From Mycogone perniciosa (lineage: Eukaryota > Ascomycota > Sordariomycetes > Hypocreales > Hypocreaceae), in NCBI GenBank assembly GCA_025331125.1, contig JAOALB010000166.1, forward strand, positions 1-64,000: 64,000 nucleotides of DNA. Direction: 5' to 3'. Under the pieces are notes generated by a model. It had not been told where the DNA came from. It was given only the letters and a program-made list of their open reading frames with translations, and made no database searches. The position numbers and the translations under genes are program-made. Below are positions 24,150 to 36,369 of the stretch, piece after piece. Numbering within the stretch: position 1 is the first letter of the stretch; each line of letters starts with the position of its first letter.

Positions 24150-24605
24150 TGAGAGAAACAGTTGGGTACTATTTTGTTAGTGGATATGAAAGGAGCATAT
24201 GTTATCATTTCTGGTAGGGGGGAAAGGTGTTATTATTATACGGCAAGATAGAAATTTGCATTCTGTTTGATGCTAGAACATAACCTTGGTCTCAGTGTCA
24301 TCATTAGGGGCAGCTGTTTGCATACTTTTGCGTGTTCAAACATGTCCATCCAGAGAAGAAACCTCCACGTAGGAGTTTATGATCTTTTCATAACGGGTAT
24401 CTAATCTACAAAGTGGTTCATCTCACGCCACCAACATCCCCTACCAAGTTCATTTTTCTACCCCAAAGCCTTCAGTGAAGCACAAGAAAAATGCATTTGC
24501 CTCCACAAACCGTTCCTTTTCCAACAGCCAGGATATCACACCGAAGAGAAGAGCCAGGGAACAATACCAATCAACATGTTTTGCTGAGCCTGTGTCTGAT
24601 TTTGT
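24150..24605. other. Convergent 3' region
   Basis: About 455 bp between two genes that end toward each other, enough for both 3' UTRs. Nothing else is seen. Confidence 0.6.
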
Positions 24606-26441
24606 TCATCGGCGCGTGCTATCGCCCGTGGCTGTCCTGTTCATCAACCCAGTGAAGAAGCTTGCCAACTGCTCGTTATCCAATTCCTTGGTCATGTTGC
24701 CCGCTGAAGCCTCTTGGTCGGGAGTTTCAGGATCAGTTACTACATGTGCATTGCGGTCCTAGTGTCGTGCGTTAACAAAATTTGCTTTTCCAAAACATCC
24801 TTGTCCGGAAGGAAATCTCACCTTAAGACGTTGCAGCATATCATCAGCATCAACCTGAATACCACCCATGTTAAACTGAACAGGACCGATGTGCTCGTTC
24901 AGGGTCTTTTCGTCGGTGAATTCCAACCTCCTTGTTGAGTTGGAAACTGTATTGTCCGTTGGCTTCTCTGGTGCCTTGGTCTTGTATACCTCTAGAATCT
25001 TGAGCTGTCGCTCCAGGAAGTCCTGTGTGTCTTCACTTTGTACCGCAACGGCTGTGCCATCATTCATCGCGCTCTCCACGACGGCGAGTCCGCCACTATT
25101 CGGATCTCGACACCAGTCTTCGTAGAGCGCGATGGCGCTGTCTATCTTGATAGGTTGACCGGCATCACTTGCTTCCTCATTTTCGCGGGATTCCACGCTT
25201 GGTGGCGCAGAGCCGAGGGGCAACTTGATATCCTCTGCCCAGCTTTTGGAGACATGCTCGGCATCGAATGAACCTCCTAGAACGCGAATCTTGCCCCATG
25301 AGTCCCAGTTGGGTGGGACAATAATTCTGTCCCGGTCGATGACGTTGTGTTTCAAAGGTTGGCGTTTGAGGAGAGAAGTGATACCTAGGGTTGAATGGAT
25401 GAGAGTAGGTAGTTGAGAAGGAGCATTTTGTGACGTGTAGATGAGAGAGGCGCCATCTGTAACACTGTTAGTATTACAACTATACTGACGCAAAAAAGGC
25501 CATACGCACGCCGTAGCAACACAGTTCGCAGATATTGAAGTAGTGCATCAAAATCAGGTTCTTTCCACCCTTTGTGCTTTTCCAGAAAGTCGATTTTTTG
25601 TGCCTAATAACCGTTAGTCAAGGCAATAGCAATCACTTCGGCAAGGCTCACATTTTGGCACACTACACAGAGTGGTAGTCCCAGAGGTTCTGTCCATTCT
25701 CCCGGTCCAAGGGGTAATGAGCCATTGCTATCGCCGTTGGCTACTGTCGCTGAAGGGGTACCGTCCAAGTTTATCGATGAGCCCCCCCTTCCTCTCTCCT
25801 TCCAGGTGCCCATGGCGTCTTCCATCTCCCTTTGCGATTCGGAGTTTACGTGGTCTAGGACCACTTCAAACACTTGAACCCAAGTCCATATCTGACGAAG
25901 CCATAGGTGTGGTTGCGACCAGTCGAGAAGTATTACCAGCGCGGTGTTCGGAATTGTCTCGGGGGTGAGCAAGGGGGCAATGAGAGAGGAAAATTCGCCC
26001 GAAGGTTGGGATAGGAGATAGAGAGATACACGAGCAAGTGTGTCTGTAGCCGATTAGCTATTGCTGGACGAGCCGGAGGACAGGCCAACGAACCATCCTG
26101 ATCAGCATCGAGAACGTCGTAGTAGGTATATCCCAAGGCATAGTTATTTGCAATTGGCGGCAGTCTTTGTCGGTCGAAGTTACGCCTCGTCTCTGGGCCG
26201 GACAGAGAGTCGAGAAACTCTCGCTGTGATTCAGGGGTGCCTCCTTCGCGATGGTTAGCTCCCCCTCCTGAGCTCCCGGCACAATGACGTACATACCCAA
26301 TACAAGGAGATTCTTCTCTGGTAGCCGCTTGCCACTGGCGACTGATTCCAACATAGATGTCCATAGGTTCCTCTTTTGCTCGCCATCCGTTTCTCCTGAC
26401 GCCATCGTGTATGTGGACACTCTGTTTGTTGTGCCCACCAT
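24606..26441 (-). CDS. Cytoplasmic dynein light intermediate chain
   Basis: Six exons: 26441-26297, 26243-26094, 26043-25652, 25603-25510, 25456-24822, 24758-24606; 522 aa. The Ras-like N-terminal domain contains KNLLVLGGTPESQREFL (degenerate P-loop region) and WSQPHLWLRQIWTWVQVFE. The block GASLIYTSQNAPSQLPTLIH and PLKHNVIDRDRIIVPPNWDSWG is diagnostic of the family. The C-terminal part carries the helical adaptor-binding region (ASFFTGLMNRT near the end). The subunit binds dynein heavy chain and cargo adaptors and is needed for retrograde transport and nuclear positioning in hyphae. Of two in-frame ATGs, 26441 is preferred because it retains NRVSTYT, which I recall as conserved; 26405 is the alternative. 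It is divergent with the Ist3 gene. Confidence 0.93.
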
Positions 26442-27075
26442 CGTCGCAGTCTCCGCGCTTTCAAAGCACTATTTCCGAAACAAGAAGATCGCAGTTCAGT
26501 TCGTTAGGTCATAGGTATTGTCCTCGTCGCCAATGCGTCGTTTCGGTAGATAGACAATCACAGGGGCTGAGGGAGCGCGTGGATGTGGTTGCGGATAGAG
26601 TAGGATATCTAGGGAAGCCGGGGGTGCATCTTGCTCGAGATTCTCAAGAAAACAGGAACGCGAACTTTGGCGGCAATGGTCCGTTCAGCGAGAGCGACCG
26701 ATCGTCAATATCAATGTCTCAGCTCCGATTCCCAAGATCCAGGACAGTGGCGCACATGAGGCCCAGTGGCAAAGAGGCCCAAACACTTAACCACCCTCTC
26801 ATCAAACGGTTGGAGCCAAAGGTAGCGCGGCTCTGGGAACCTTAGCGTCGGTCCGGAAATGACCCGGCACTCTGGGACTGTCAGTCAATAGCACCAATAA
26901 CGCCAGTAACAGGGCGCTAGGGGAGTGGGCTATGGCGCTGAGAGCGCTAATCGCGGAGGACAGGGCGGGCGCGCTCGGCTTGTGCATTTTGAGCCTTGCA
27001 TGACCTCCAAACCTCTAAATTCCAGCAAGCCAAGTTCGGGTTTTGCGAAACAGCTTCCCTCGGGACAAAGACAAG
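26442..27075. promoter_or_regulatory. Bidirectional promoter region
   Basis: 634 bp lie between the divergent starts of the dynein light intermediate chain and Ist3 genes. No specific binding site or further gene was recognised. Confidence 0.45.
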
Positions 27076-28130
27076 ATGAATCAGATACGCGCTATTCAGG
27101 CGCTTAACAAAAAGGAACTCGAAAACGGAGTGTAGGTTGAGAAAAAGCCTCTAGCTCTGTTTCTATTTCTATGACAAGCATATTGCTGACCCTGCCTAGC
27201 TCCCCAGACGCGTCCTGGCATGTGGACTATCGCGATACGGCCTTCATCTACTTTGGAGGTCTACCATACGAACTCTCTGAAGGCGACATCATCACCATAT
27301 TTTCCCAATTCGGCGAGCCCGTATTCCTGAAACTCGTGCGCGACAAAGAAACCGGCAAATCAAAGGGCTTTGGATGGCTGAAGTATGAGGACCAGAGAAG
27401 CACCGACCTAGCGGTAGACAATCTAGGTGGCGCGGAGATCGGAGGCAGACTGGTGCGAATAGACCATGCCCGATACAAGGGTCGAGATGATGAAGAGCAG
27501 GACGAATTCAGGGTTGGGTGGGCAGACATGAAGCGGAAGGAAGGCAAGGTCGAGGAGGAGAGCAGCGAAGATGAAGAAGTCACAAGGCCTATACTCCCTG
27601 AAGAACGGGAGCTAGCGCTTCTCATGCAAGAGCACGACGACGATGACCCAATGAAGGAGTTTCTGGTCGAGGAGAAGAAGAAGGAAGTGGAAGAGGCTCG
27701 GCGAAGGTCTGACAAGAAGGAGAAGAAGCACAGGCACAGACATCACAGGTCCAGGCGAGATGACAATGATGACGACCGACGCAAAAGATCACGGAGGGAC
27801 GAGAGCCCCGTGGAGAAAGAACGTCTACATGGGAATGATGAGTCAAAAAAACACAGGCATGGTGAGGATTCAAGACATCGCGAAAGAAGACATCAGGATA
27901 GGGACAGGGATGGTTCCAGGGAGCGAAAAAGGCGACGGGGCAGGAGAGGTGATGAGGATGATAAGAGAGAGCGCGGGAAGGACGGCGACCGAGAACGTAC
28001 TACACGGCGAAATCATGGAGAAAACTCAGAAGAGTCTCGACGCAGGAGACGAAGGGACGATGATGACCACCGCGAGAGAAGATCGCGACGCAGGAGTAAA
28101 AGCAGATCGCCACGGCGGCACAAAGATTAG
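27076..28130 (+). CDS. ist3: RES-complex / U2 snRNP RRM protein Ist3 (Snu17, RBMX2 family)
   Basis: Two exons: 27076-27131 and 27200-28130; 328 aa. The N-terminus MNQIRAIQALNKKELENGVS, followed by SWHVDYRDTAFIYFGGLPYE, is the Ist3/RBMX2 hallmark. One RRM follows, with RNP2 (IYFGGL) and RNP1 (SKGFGWLKY). After about residue 140 the protein is acidic, then a long Arg/Ser/Asp/His-rich RS-like tail, longer than in yeast Ist3 and like metazoan and filamentous fungal homologues. Ist3 joins Bud13 and Pml1 in the RES complex, which promotes splicing and nuclear retention of pre-mRNA. The donor is GTAGGT and the acceptor CCTAG, with a CTGAC branch point. It converges with the PROPPIN gene 131 bp downstream. 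Confidence 0.92.
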
Positions 28131-28261
28131 TGTAAAGTAGTCTGATACTAATACTAGGACATTACCCAAACCAACCCGTATTCTAACAGAGCTTGCCAAG
28201 AACGCCGCGATGTATCCTAATCACGCCTTTGCTAAATCACTATCCTGCATTCAACGGTTGA

Positions 28262-29575
28262 TCATGTGTTCCCCAGATATCGCTTCCATCCCTCCCGGAC
28301 ACAATGCCGTTTGCCATCTTCACTGTCAACTATAGTAAACCTCTCCCACCTTGCGTCCTGGCCTGCGCCAATAACAGCAAGGCTATCCTCACTGATCCAG
28401 CCGATGACTCCCTTGGGCGGCCTTGTGGTCCCCAGAACAGTTCCTTCGGAGAATGGGATCCCGCCAATCATGCCTTCATTGCCAGCTTCGAATGGTGTGG
28501 AAGCAAAAGAGTAGACGTCAGAGAAGACTCGTGGCATCAAGGGGATCCTGCTCAGGATGCCCCATCTTCCAGCATCGGATTCTGACCCCGCAGCACCAGA
28601 CTGTTGGCGACGATGCATAGATGGCCTTCGAGGGTGAGGCACGTCGAAAATATGTAAGGTGGACTTATCGGATGTGCAGGCCAGCATGGTTCCTGACGGG
28701 GAGAAGGCGAGAGAGAAGATAGTTGCGGGATCGATGCCACGGCGCAGCTCTGCTATTCTGGCGCAGTTGCTTGTTGAGTAGACTCGAATGAGAGTTCCGG
28801 TCTCGCTAGCACTCGCCAGGAGCTCTCCATCAGTGCTGAGTTGAATGGCCTTGAGCGGCGATGAGTGAGCTGGGATGATGCTGACATTGCCTGTGGTGAG
28901 TTCTACGAGCTGGATCTGGCCAACGGTACGGCCGGGAAAGGCAAGTTTCTTCTCTGAGAGGCAACATAAGCCGAGGAAGTTATCTGCCGTTTCGTAGACG
29001 TGAAGCAGATCCGGGGGTTTGGCAAAGGAGTAGACGCGGACGCTGTTTTGAAGGACGACGACGATACGCTCTCTTCCTAGTTGGACGCCACGGATGGCGC
29101 TGAGAGCAGACAGTTCTAACGCGACCTTGCCCTTCATGTCATCCCAGATGATGGCCTAATCATGGTATTTAGTGACTTGCTCATATGACGGATATACAGA
29201 TGTAGGGTATCTTACCTTGTTGATGGCGAACTTGGGAGACTTGCCACCACCAACAAGGGCGAGATAGTTGGTAGTTCCCATCATCCGCACAAGGCCGATG
29301 CCAGCGTTGAAATCTATAGACTATGTGAGCTCACGATGTTACGCTCGGTTGAGCGATGCTGTTGCCTACCTCTTGATGCTTTGAGAAGACATGATTTGGT
29401 GTGAAAGACTACAACATGCTCGTTTTAGCTGTGGACTCGGGCTCGGGGCATACTATCAAGACCTACCGCATATTCCCGACTCCAGGCCCACGGCAAAACA
29501 GCTTGAATCGTTGTTGAACGATACAGACAAGACTGCCGTGGGACTAGACGACTCTATTGGCGGCCGCACATTCAT
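28262..29575 (-). CDS. hsv2: PROPPIN beta-propeller protein, Hsv2 / WIPI3-4 type
   Basis: Four exons: 29575-29467, 29408-29370, 29313-29216, 29155-28262; 379 aa. Recognisable blades are AVLSVSFNNDSSCFAVGLES, DFNAGIGLVRM, NYLALVGGG and AIIWDDMKG, with the phosphoinositide-binding motif LRRG in CARIAELRRGIDPATIFSLA. LRRG rather than FRRG and the short length favour the Hsv2/WIPI3-4 branch over Atg18. These proteins bind PI3P or PI(3,5)P2 on endosomes, vacuoles and phagophores; Hsv2-type proteins act in selective autophagy. The second exon is only 39 nt and links GIC to DFNAG through VFHTKSCLLKASR. The family is certain; the subgroup is likely. Confidence 0.88.
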
Positions 29576-31309
29576 GGCTGCGGAGCGACGGCGTGCTACG
29601 CGCCTGCGAGGCGTAACGTAAACGAGAGCCGACTTAGGGTAAGGCGGAGGATGGATATGCCGAGTTGGATGCTTTTGTTGTGAAATAGCAGTATATACTC
29701 CGTAAAAGCGTCTCAGTGCGTAGCGTTGCTGTGGTGCATCACTGATAAGGCGGCTCTTTTGGTGGTGATGCCCAGCAACTCGGGTGGTTTCAGTGAGGAC
29801 CTGTGGTGGTCGTCACAGCACAGGTGACTGGGGGTCTGCTGGGCCCGCCAACTATCCCGTTTTGGCGGCAAATTCAATTCAATGGCTAATCAGTCATGAG
29901 GTCTCGGAGGCAGCAAAAGCAACTGTGGCGAGAGGAAAGCAAGCAAGAGAAGAAATTGCGGGCGAAAGAAGGGCACCGCTAGTTGGAAAGGTTATAGTAT
30001 GTTTCTCAGTGTCGGCTAGTGTTGTTTTCTTAATGACGATGGATCGCGAGTCAATGGAATGGTCACAGAGATTGTAGAGTTACGATGCTGGTACGAAGTA
30101 GCGTGCTTCGTACTAAGGTTGCTGCATAATGAAGGCTAGAGCTTGGTTGAGGTTTGGCGTGGGGAGAGCTGGCCGCTTGTGGGGAGCGGGAGGCCAACAG
30201 CTAAAAAGGAAAAGGCCCATTGTTCGAGACTCGCCATATGTCTGTCTGGTTGCCCCTTTCGACCTGAAGGAACCTTTAATGAACTTGAACTGAACATTAT
30301 GTTTGGGCAAGGCGGCCTTGAGGAAAAAATAAAAATAAAACAGCCGCGTGACAAAGAAGCCGCTTGTTCAAGCAGCATCAAGACCATTTTTGCGGAACTC
30401 GTAATGTATGCAATGCTAACCTACAACCGATCCAACGGATTGCTATCTATGCTCGTATTACAGAGCACACTTGTGCCATGAAATCGCACACGGAGTAGTT
30501 CGTAACGAGCATATGACCTAACAGAAATGCCATCATCACTCATATGGGCCTTGGATGATATCAATGGCCTCTTCGCAAGTTACGTGGATCATATTATCAT
30601 CCAGTCAACCATCAGGACTTTAGAAACGGTTTGCTCATACTACTTCGTCCCGTCCTCCATACCTGTAAAGACTTCAACATGATCAACTGCACGTGATTAT
30701 CCAAATATCCTGTCCCTGATAGCGGTATCCCCGAGGAATTGCCGGTCCCTGCATCTTGCCAGCTCTTTGCCTCGAAAATTACCAGGTACCTGCCATCGCG
30801 GTGGGGTGCACGGACACATAAGGGGTACTCTTATCAGATTCTACGAGAGAAATGAGCCTAATAGGGGGAAAAGAAAGTCTCTCCTGTTAGTGCACAAGGG
30901 GACGTCGCTTTCCAGTGGGGACACGGCTTGGGTACCATCTCAGACAGTGAGTTCATAGGGGGAGCCACAGCCGGGGGACGTGGCAGGGGCGGTCTGCTTG
31001 CCAGAGTCAAGGTGCGCTTGGTGGCCCCTGAAAGTGCCCCCCCGAGGCGCCGCAAGAGCTGTGGCTCCTAGGCGTGAAATTGCATCTGCCATACAACACC
31101 TCTCTTCCCCTTTAGCACTTTTGGCACTTCCCCTTGCCTCCATCACCATCAACGAACGAGTGCTCAATTCTTCTTCTTCCTTACAACCAGAGCCTCCTCT
31201 TTCGCCGCACACAGTTCGGCATCTTGAACACTCACTCTGTTTTTACCAGCCGTTTCCTGCATCTGCTCATCTGCCACTGGGCTCTTCTCCTGTCCCACCG
31301 CCGCCCAAG
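29576..31309. other. Intergenic region with septin leader
   Basis: No gene is supported. An inverted pair of GTACGAAG / CTTCGTAC arms with a 7-nt spacer sits at 30091-30113. The last 200-300 bp before 31310 are C/T-rich, as in fungal 5' leaders, and probably belong to the septin transcript. Confidence 0.6.
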
Positions 31310-32933
31310 ATGTCGTCCTCCGCCGTAAGTGCAATCCTGAATACATCACAACGTTTGATGGCCCGATACGCGCTCGGAACAATGTCCCTGGCCATCACAT
31401 ATGATATTTCCAACAAATTCGCCTTTTGCGCCGCAGTTGAAACGCGTGAAGACGATGCATTGCTGACGTTCCTGACCATGTGCAGAAGATGATCCGCCGG
31501 AAGAAGAACGTCAAGAAGGGTATCCAGTTCTGCCTGATGGTCTGCGGTGCCTCTGGAACTGGTATGCCCCCAAATCCCCCAGCATGATGCGATTTCATCC
31601 GCTGCGCCCGATGGCAAAGAAGACCACAGCTCATTCTGATCCCACAGGCCGAACCACCTTCGTCAACACGCTCTGCGGTAAGACCGTTCTCGAGCATAAG
31701 GATGCCGATGATGCTACCGACGCGCACGTTGAGGAGGGCGTCAAGATCAAGCCCATTACGGTTGGTACGTGCTATCAAGCTTTCAACGGGTTCCCCCCTT
31801 TAAACGCCGTGCTAATACCCCACTAGAGCTTGAACTCGACGAGGAGGGTACCCGAATCTCGCTCACCATTGTCGATACGCCTGGATTCGGTGACCAGATC
31901 GATAACGAGGCCAGGTATGTCCCGATTATCGCTACAGTTCCCTCTCGCCTTGCATGCTAAGCGCTATCAACAGTTTCTCAGAGATTGTTGGCTACCTGGA
32001 GAGACAATACGATGATATTTTGGCTGAGGAGTCTCGTATCAAGCGTAACCCTCGATTCAGGGACAACCGTGTCCATGCCATGCTCTATTTCATCACGCCC
32101 ACCGGCCATGGGTAAGAATTGAAGCTCTGATTATCTTTTTGCTATTTCCTAACACGCTATCCAGCCTCCGAGAGCTTGACATTGAGTTGATGAAGCGCCT
32201 TGCACCCCGCGTCAATGTTATCCCAGTCATCGGCCGCGCTGATACCCTGACACCTGCAGAGCTGGCTGAGTCAAAGAAGCTGGTCATGGAGGACATTGAG
32301 CACTACCGAATCCCCGTCTACAATTTCCCCTATGACATCGAGGAGGATGACGAGGATACAGTTGAGGAGAACGCCGAGCTGAGAGGTCTTATGCCTTTTG
32401 CCATTGTTGGCTCGGAGGACATTGTTGAGATTGGCGGTCGCAAGGTACGAGCTCGTCAATACCCATGGGGTGTTGTCGAGGTTGAGAACCCTCGTCATTC
32501 CGACTTCTTGGCCATCCGCTCCGCTCTCCTCCATAGCCACTTGGCCGACCTGAAGGAAATCACCCACGACTTCCTGTACGAAAACTACCGTACCGAGAAG
32601 CTGTCTAAGAGTGTTGATGGTGGTGCCACTGGGTAAGTTGATTACCGCTCTCCCGCCAGTATCATATGCAAACTAATGGGTGTAAGTATCGACAGCTCGA
32701 TGAATCCCGAGGACTTAGCTTCCCAGTCCGTTCGCCTCAAGGAGGAACAACTCCGACGAGAAGAAGAGAAGCTGCGCGAGATCGAACTCAAGGTTCAGCG
32801 CGAGATCAACGAGAAGCGACAGGAGCTGCTGGCGCGCGAGTCTCAGCTTCGCGAGATAGAAGCTCGCATGCAGCGAGAGTCGGCCGCTCAGGGAACTCCT
32901 GGAGCTGAAGCCAATGGCGAGCACGAGGAGTAG
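31310..32933 (+). CDS. Septin, Cdc11 / AspA type
   Basis: Seven exons: 31310-31324, 31486-31561, 31648-31764, 31827-31914, 31974-32111, 32165-32632, 32696-32933; 379 aa. A polybasic stretch (IRRKKNVKKGIQF) precedes the GTPase domain with P-loop GASGTGRTTF, G3 DTPGFGD and G4 GRAD. The septin unique element follows (PRHSDFLAIRSALLHSHLAD), then a C-terminal coiled coil rich in Glu/Arg (KEEQLRREEEKLREIE). Septins form filaments at septa, hyphal tips and conidiophores. The wording of the P-loop region and the coiled coil fits the Cdc11 group (AspA of Aspergillus). Exon 1 codes for only five residues (MSSSA). The last acceptor has two in-frame options nine bases apart (32687 or 32696). Confidence 0.92.
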
Positions 32934-33820
32934 ATCATCTCACGTCACGTATAGGATCTTTCTTCGGTATACTACACGAAAAGTGCGACGTTGGTCTATA
33001 TATCACTGCCGGCGTTGGTTTTCACCTATCCCTATGACTGAAGAGCGAGAAGATCAGGAATATTCTCCGGCTGCTGCAGAATCGAGTTGATTTCTTTTTC
33101 CCTCACCACGCAACCTGCCACAACCCACAAAAGCTGCCTATGATTGAGATGACGGTAGAAGTTTGAGAGGGAGTTCTATGGTGGAGTATATGATGAGGGT
33201 GAAGGCCGTTGGAACAGCAAATGACTCTCCTGAGCGGACGGTGGTGGAATGCAGCTGGTCAGAATAATATGGTGTGAGAAGGGAGGGATATGCGTGGATG
33301 GTTCTCTGGTGCTTTTGACGCTGAGGGGTGCCTATTCCACCTAGCCCTTCTTGACTCGCTCTTGTCAGGTGCCTGTTTTAGCTGTATTGGTAGCCATCTT
33401 TTGTCAAATGGGCTCCCTGCCTTTTACTGTCCTTTATTTTTTCCTGCTACTGTAATGGACTTCTAATGCAGATATCAAATACATTCAACCCTTCTTCAAT
33501 TTGCTGTTTTATGTGGAGAATTGTTGTAACAACCGTGTGAGTGACTTGGGGAGAGGGGTGCTGTCCATACATTGAATTACTAGTAACGAAATCAAACGCC
33601 AACCCTGCTTCCTTCGTCGTCCGGCCCGATTCCAAGTTCAATATTCCCAAAAAACATACAGAGTACATGGATGGGGAGTACATGAGGACACAATTTGATG
33701 TGTTCGCTCAGGGTGGAGTTTTTGAAAGCCAATCATTCATACTCGCGGCATTCCTCCATGACCTGGGACCGCCCCCCCCCATAACAAAGGAAACAGGCAT
33801 TTCTCTTCACTTGTCCCCAC
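32934..33820. other. Convergent 3' region
   Basis: About 890 bp lie between the septin and Bax-inhibitor genes, which end toward each other. Only short open frames; probably mostly 3' UTRs. Confidence 0.55.
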
Positions 33821-34821
33821 TTAGTTATTAGACTGGCTATTGAGAATGCGCAGAATGGCCAGGAACAAGTTGATAATGTCGAGGTACAGGCTGATGGCCG
33901 CGGCAATCTCTTCCTCAACATGGTGCTTGCGCATAATCATCTGGGTGTCGACGAGGATGTAAGCGCTAAAGATGAGGGCAGCGAGACCACCATAGATCAA
34001 TTCGCCGGTGGAGCTATAGGGGAAGAACATGGCCATGAAGCCGAAGATGACGAGCCCCCAGAGGGCGCCGAAGAGATAGGGCATCCAAGAGGTGAAGTCA
34101 TACTTGGACTGGCATGCAAAGATGGTAAGGAAGACGAAGATACCAGCGGTGAGAATAACGGCGTTGAGGACGATGGAGGTTTTGTAGAAGGAGACGATGA
34201 CCGAGATAGAGTAGGCTTCGGTGAGGGTGAAGAGAGAGAGGAAGAGGAGGTTGGTGGGGTAAGATTTGCGCTTCCAGTAGGTGAGGCCCAAGAAGATCAT
34301 GGCACCGAAGAGCTATTGCAATTGACACATTAGTTTGGCTGTCCGAGGACAGGGATGATGCCTTCAATGAGGCAGTGTTGACGTACCGAGGCCCAGACGA
34401 CGCCAGGGTGGCTCTGGATCCAGTTCCTGTAGGCATCGCTGAAGAAGGTGAGGGAACTGACGCCGGCGGTCGCGATGAGCTGGACAGTGAGGATGGTGTA
34501 GACCTTGCGGATGAATTGGTTGCGAATGTCGACGGTAGCTTCGGCAACAGAGCCTCCGAACTGCGCAAATTAGCAAACGTCAGCATTTTTGCGTCGCAAG
34601 ACCCCGTCAAGGCACTGGATCGTCTCGCGCAAAATCGCGTAGTTGGAAGAACTCACCTTGAAGTCATCCGGAATGTTGTCCTCGCTGCTACGAGGTTCGG
34701 CGAACAAACCCGGGTCGTTGCGTGAAGATGACGCCGCGGCGGTTCCATAGGCGGGGGGCGCATCGGTGTAGTCGTCGGGGTCCTGCTGAGGAGCCTGCTG
34801 GTATTTGGTAGAGGACGCCAT
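33821..34821 (-). CDS. Bax inhibitor-1 family membrane protein (Bxi1/Ybh3-like)
   Basis: Three exons: 34821-34657, 34560-34387, 34312-33821; 276 aa. A Pro/Tyr/Asp-rich cytosolic N-terminus of about 60 residues precedes about seven membrane spans, among them IVLNAVILTAGIFVFLTIFA and MPYLFGALWGLVIFGFMAMF. The family signatures FIRKVYTILTVQLIATAG and LIYGGLAALIFSAYILVDTQ are present, and the C-terminus (ISLYLDIINLFLAILRIL) is typical. Members sit in ER, Golgi or vacuolar membranes and affect calcium leak, the unfolded protein response and cell death; yeast Bxi1/Ybh3 is the closest named relative. Intron 1 is 96 nt and intron 2 is 74 nt, both phase 0. Confidence 0.93.
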
Positions 34822-36369
34822 GGCTGTCGTTCAGCGATGCAAAGGCTTCAAGATGTTGTTAGGGAGAGGTGAGTTGTTGATGGAAGGGTTGATGAAGCTG
34901 ATGACGAGACAGATGAAGTGGTGTGGCGGATGGTATGCAGATGCGAAACACCTGCTGGGTCATGTGGAGAAGGGAGAGGCTTCCTGTGGCTGTGCAAAGG
35001 TAAAGAGCTCTGCTGCCTGTGCGGAGTATGTAGTATGTACATATGCATTGTGCATAATTGGCTGGGGTTATTAGAGTAGACTGTGGAATGCAAGATTGGG
35101 CACTAGCAGTCATAATATTGAAACTCTACTTTGACAACCTTGAATACCCTGGTAATGCTACGGAGTAGTACTATGTACTTTGACCTGCCAGACATTTCCT
35201 CAAACATAAAAACATAAAGCACGTTTGATCATGATGCCACGGCGGGTACAAGCGAGGTTGACCTCTGGTGAGTTTGCAGTGTTCGCAGGGATTGTTGGTG
35301 GCAAATAAGTGTGAGACAGACCAGCAATAAGGGATAATTGCGCTTGTTGGGAAAATGGACATGACTGACAGGCAGAACACGGAGTTTCTATGTACTACTT
35401 CGCATCTCGCGGAAGAATAGAACTGCAAAACCTCGACACGGCTATTGGTGCCCACAATGGCACCATCCGCCCCGTGGGAACTTATTGCAGCCTTAGCCCG
35501 AGGCCTAGATGTTAATTCGAGGTCCCAGGCCAATGAGAGGCGACACTGAATTCATCCATGAATGCTGCATCTCGTTTAATGACCCTGGACCCTGGCCTGG
35601 GCGGCCGCAACCTTGATGCTCCCAAAAGCCCCTCGATAATAGCTCGATAGAAGCAGCCTCACCGCCCAGTGACCTGTAGGAATTCGGAACGTCATGGCCG
35701 TCAATCAACCAGCTGTTGATTCACTGGCAGTTTGGGTCAATCTTACGGAGTACTCCGTACTCGTACTTAATCTGGGGGGGACCTTATCTGCCCATCTCGT
35801 CGCATCTTCTGCCCAAAGAGGACTGCGCGCAACGCAACGTACCTATTTTTGTTGATCATCGTGCGACCTTTCGTCCCTACGGAGTACACCTCCTCCTATC
35901 TCCTCTCCTCCTGTCCGTCCTGCATGCTCATTTTTCCGTCCCAGATTTATTAATCAATCTTTACCTACTCCGTATACCTCATGCAAATGCCCAATGGCCA
36001 TCTGACGACACCCGGCCCCTGAAAGGAAAAAAAATATTACTGCGTACATTGCTCAGTGGTGGCTCCTGTGATCTCCCCGGCCCGAGATTTTCTCGAAACG
36101 CCTATTTGACTGCTAGAGGCTCAACTGCTTTAGTGCTGGGCGCCACTCCCTCGACTCTACGGAGTGCGAAGTATCCCTACGTCTGCTCCTCTAATCACCA
36201 CCACCTGTCACCAACCAAAAGTGACATCCTACCTCCCCCACTAAACCACAGCCAACCACCATCTCAGCTGCTACCACCCACTTTATCCCTTTCTTTCGAC
36301 TCTCCTCCTCCTCCCGCTTGGGAGCGATAGCAACGGCCGCAATTCAGATTCTACGGGACGACTCTCACA
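34822..36369. other. Intergenic region, divergent promoters and ceramide synthase leader
   Basis: No gene is supported. It contains a perfect TACGGAGTACTCCGTA (35744-35759) with partial copies near 35160, 35880 and 36158. From about 36180 to 36340 the sequence is C/T-rich and looks like the 5' leader of the ceramide synthase gene. A long open frame over this leader has no family resemblance and was rejected. Confidence 0.6.
35744..35759. repeat. Perfect 16-bp palindrome TACGGAGTACTCCGTA
   Basis: Third perfect copy in the window, upstream of the ceramide synthase gene, with half-sites on either side. Confidence 0.85.

Noticed and set aside
30980..31492. 170-codon frame running into the septin start
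   Set aside because: It shares the septin ATG only because exon 1 is in the same frame; its end is the first septin intron read through.
35716..36330. 204-codon open frame upstream of the ceramide synthase gene
   Set aside because: Low-complexity Pro/Ser/Leu translation of a C/T-rich leader, containing palindrome repeats and no family motif; most likely 5' UTR and promoter.
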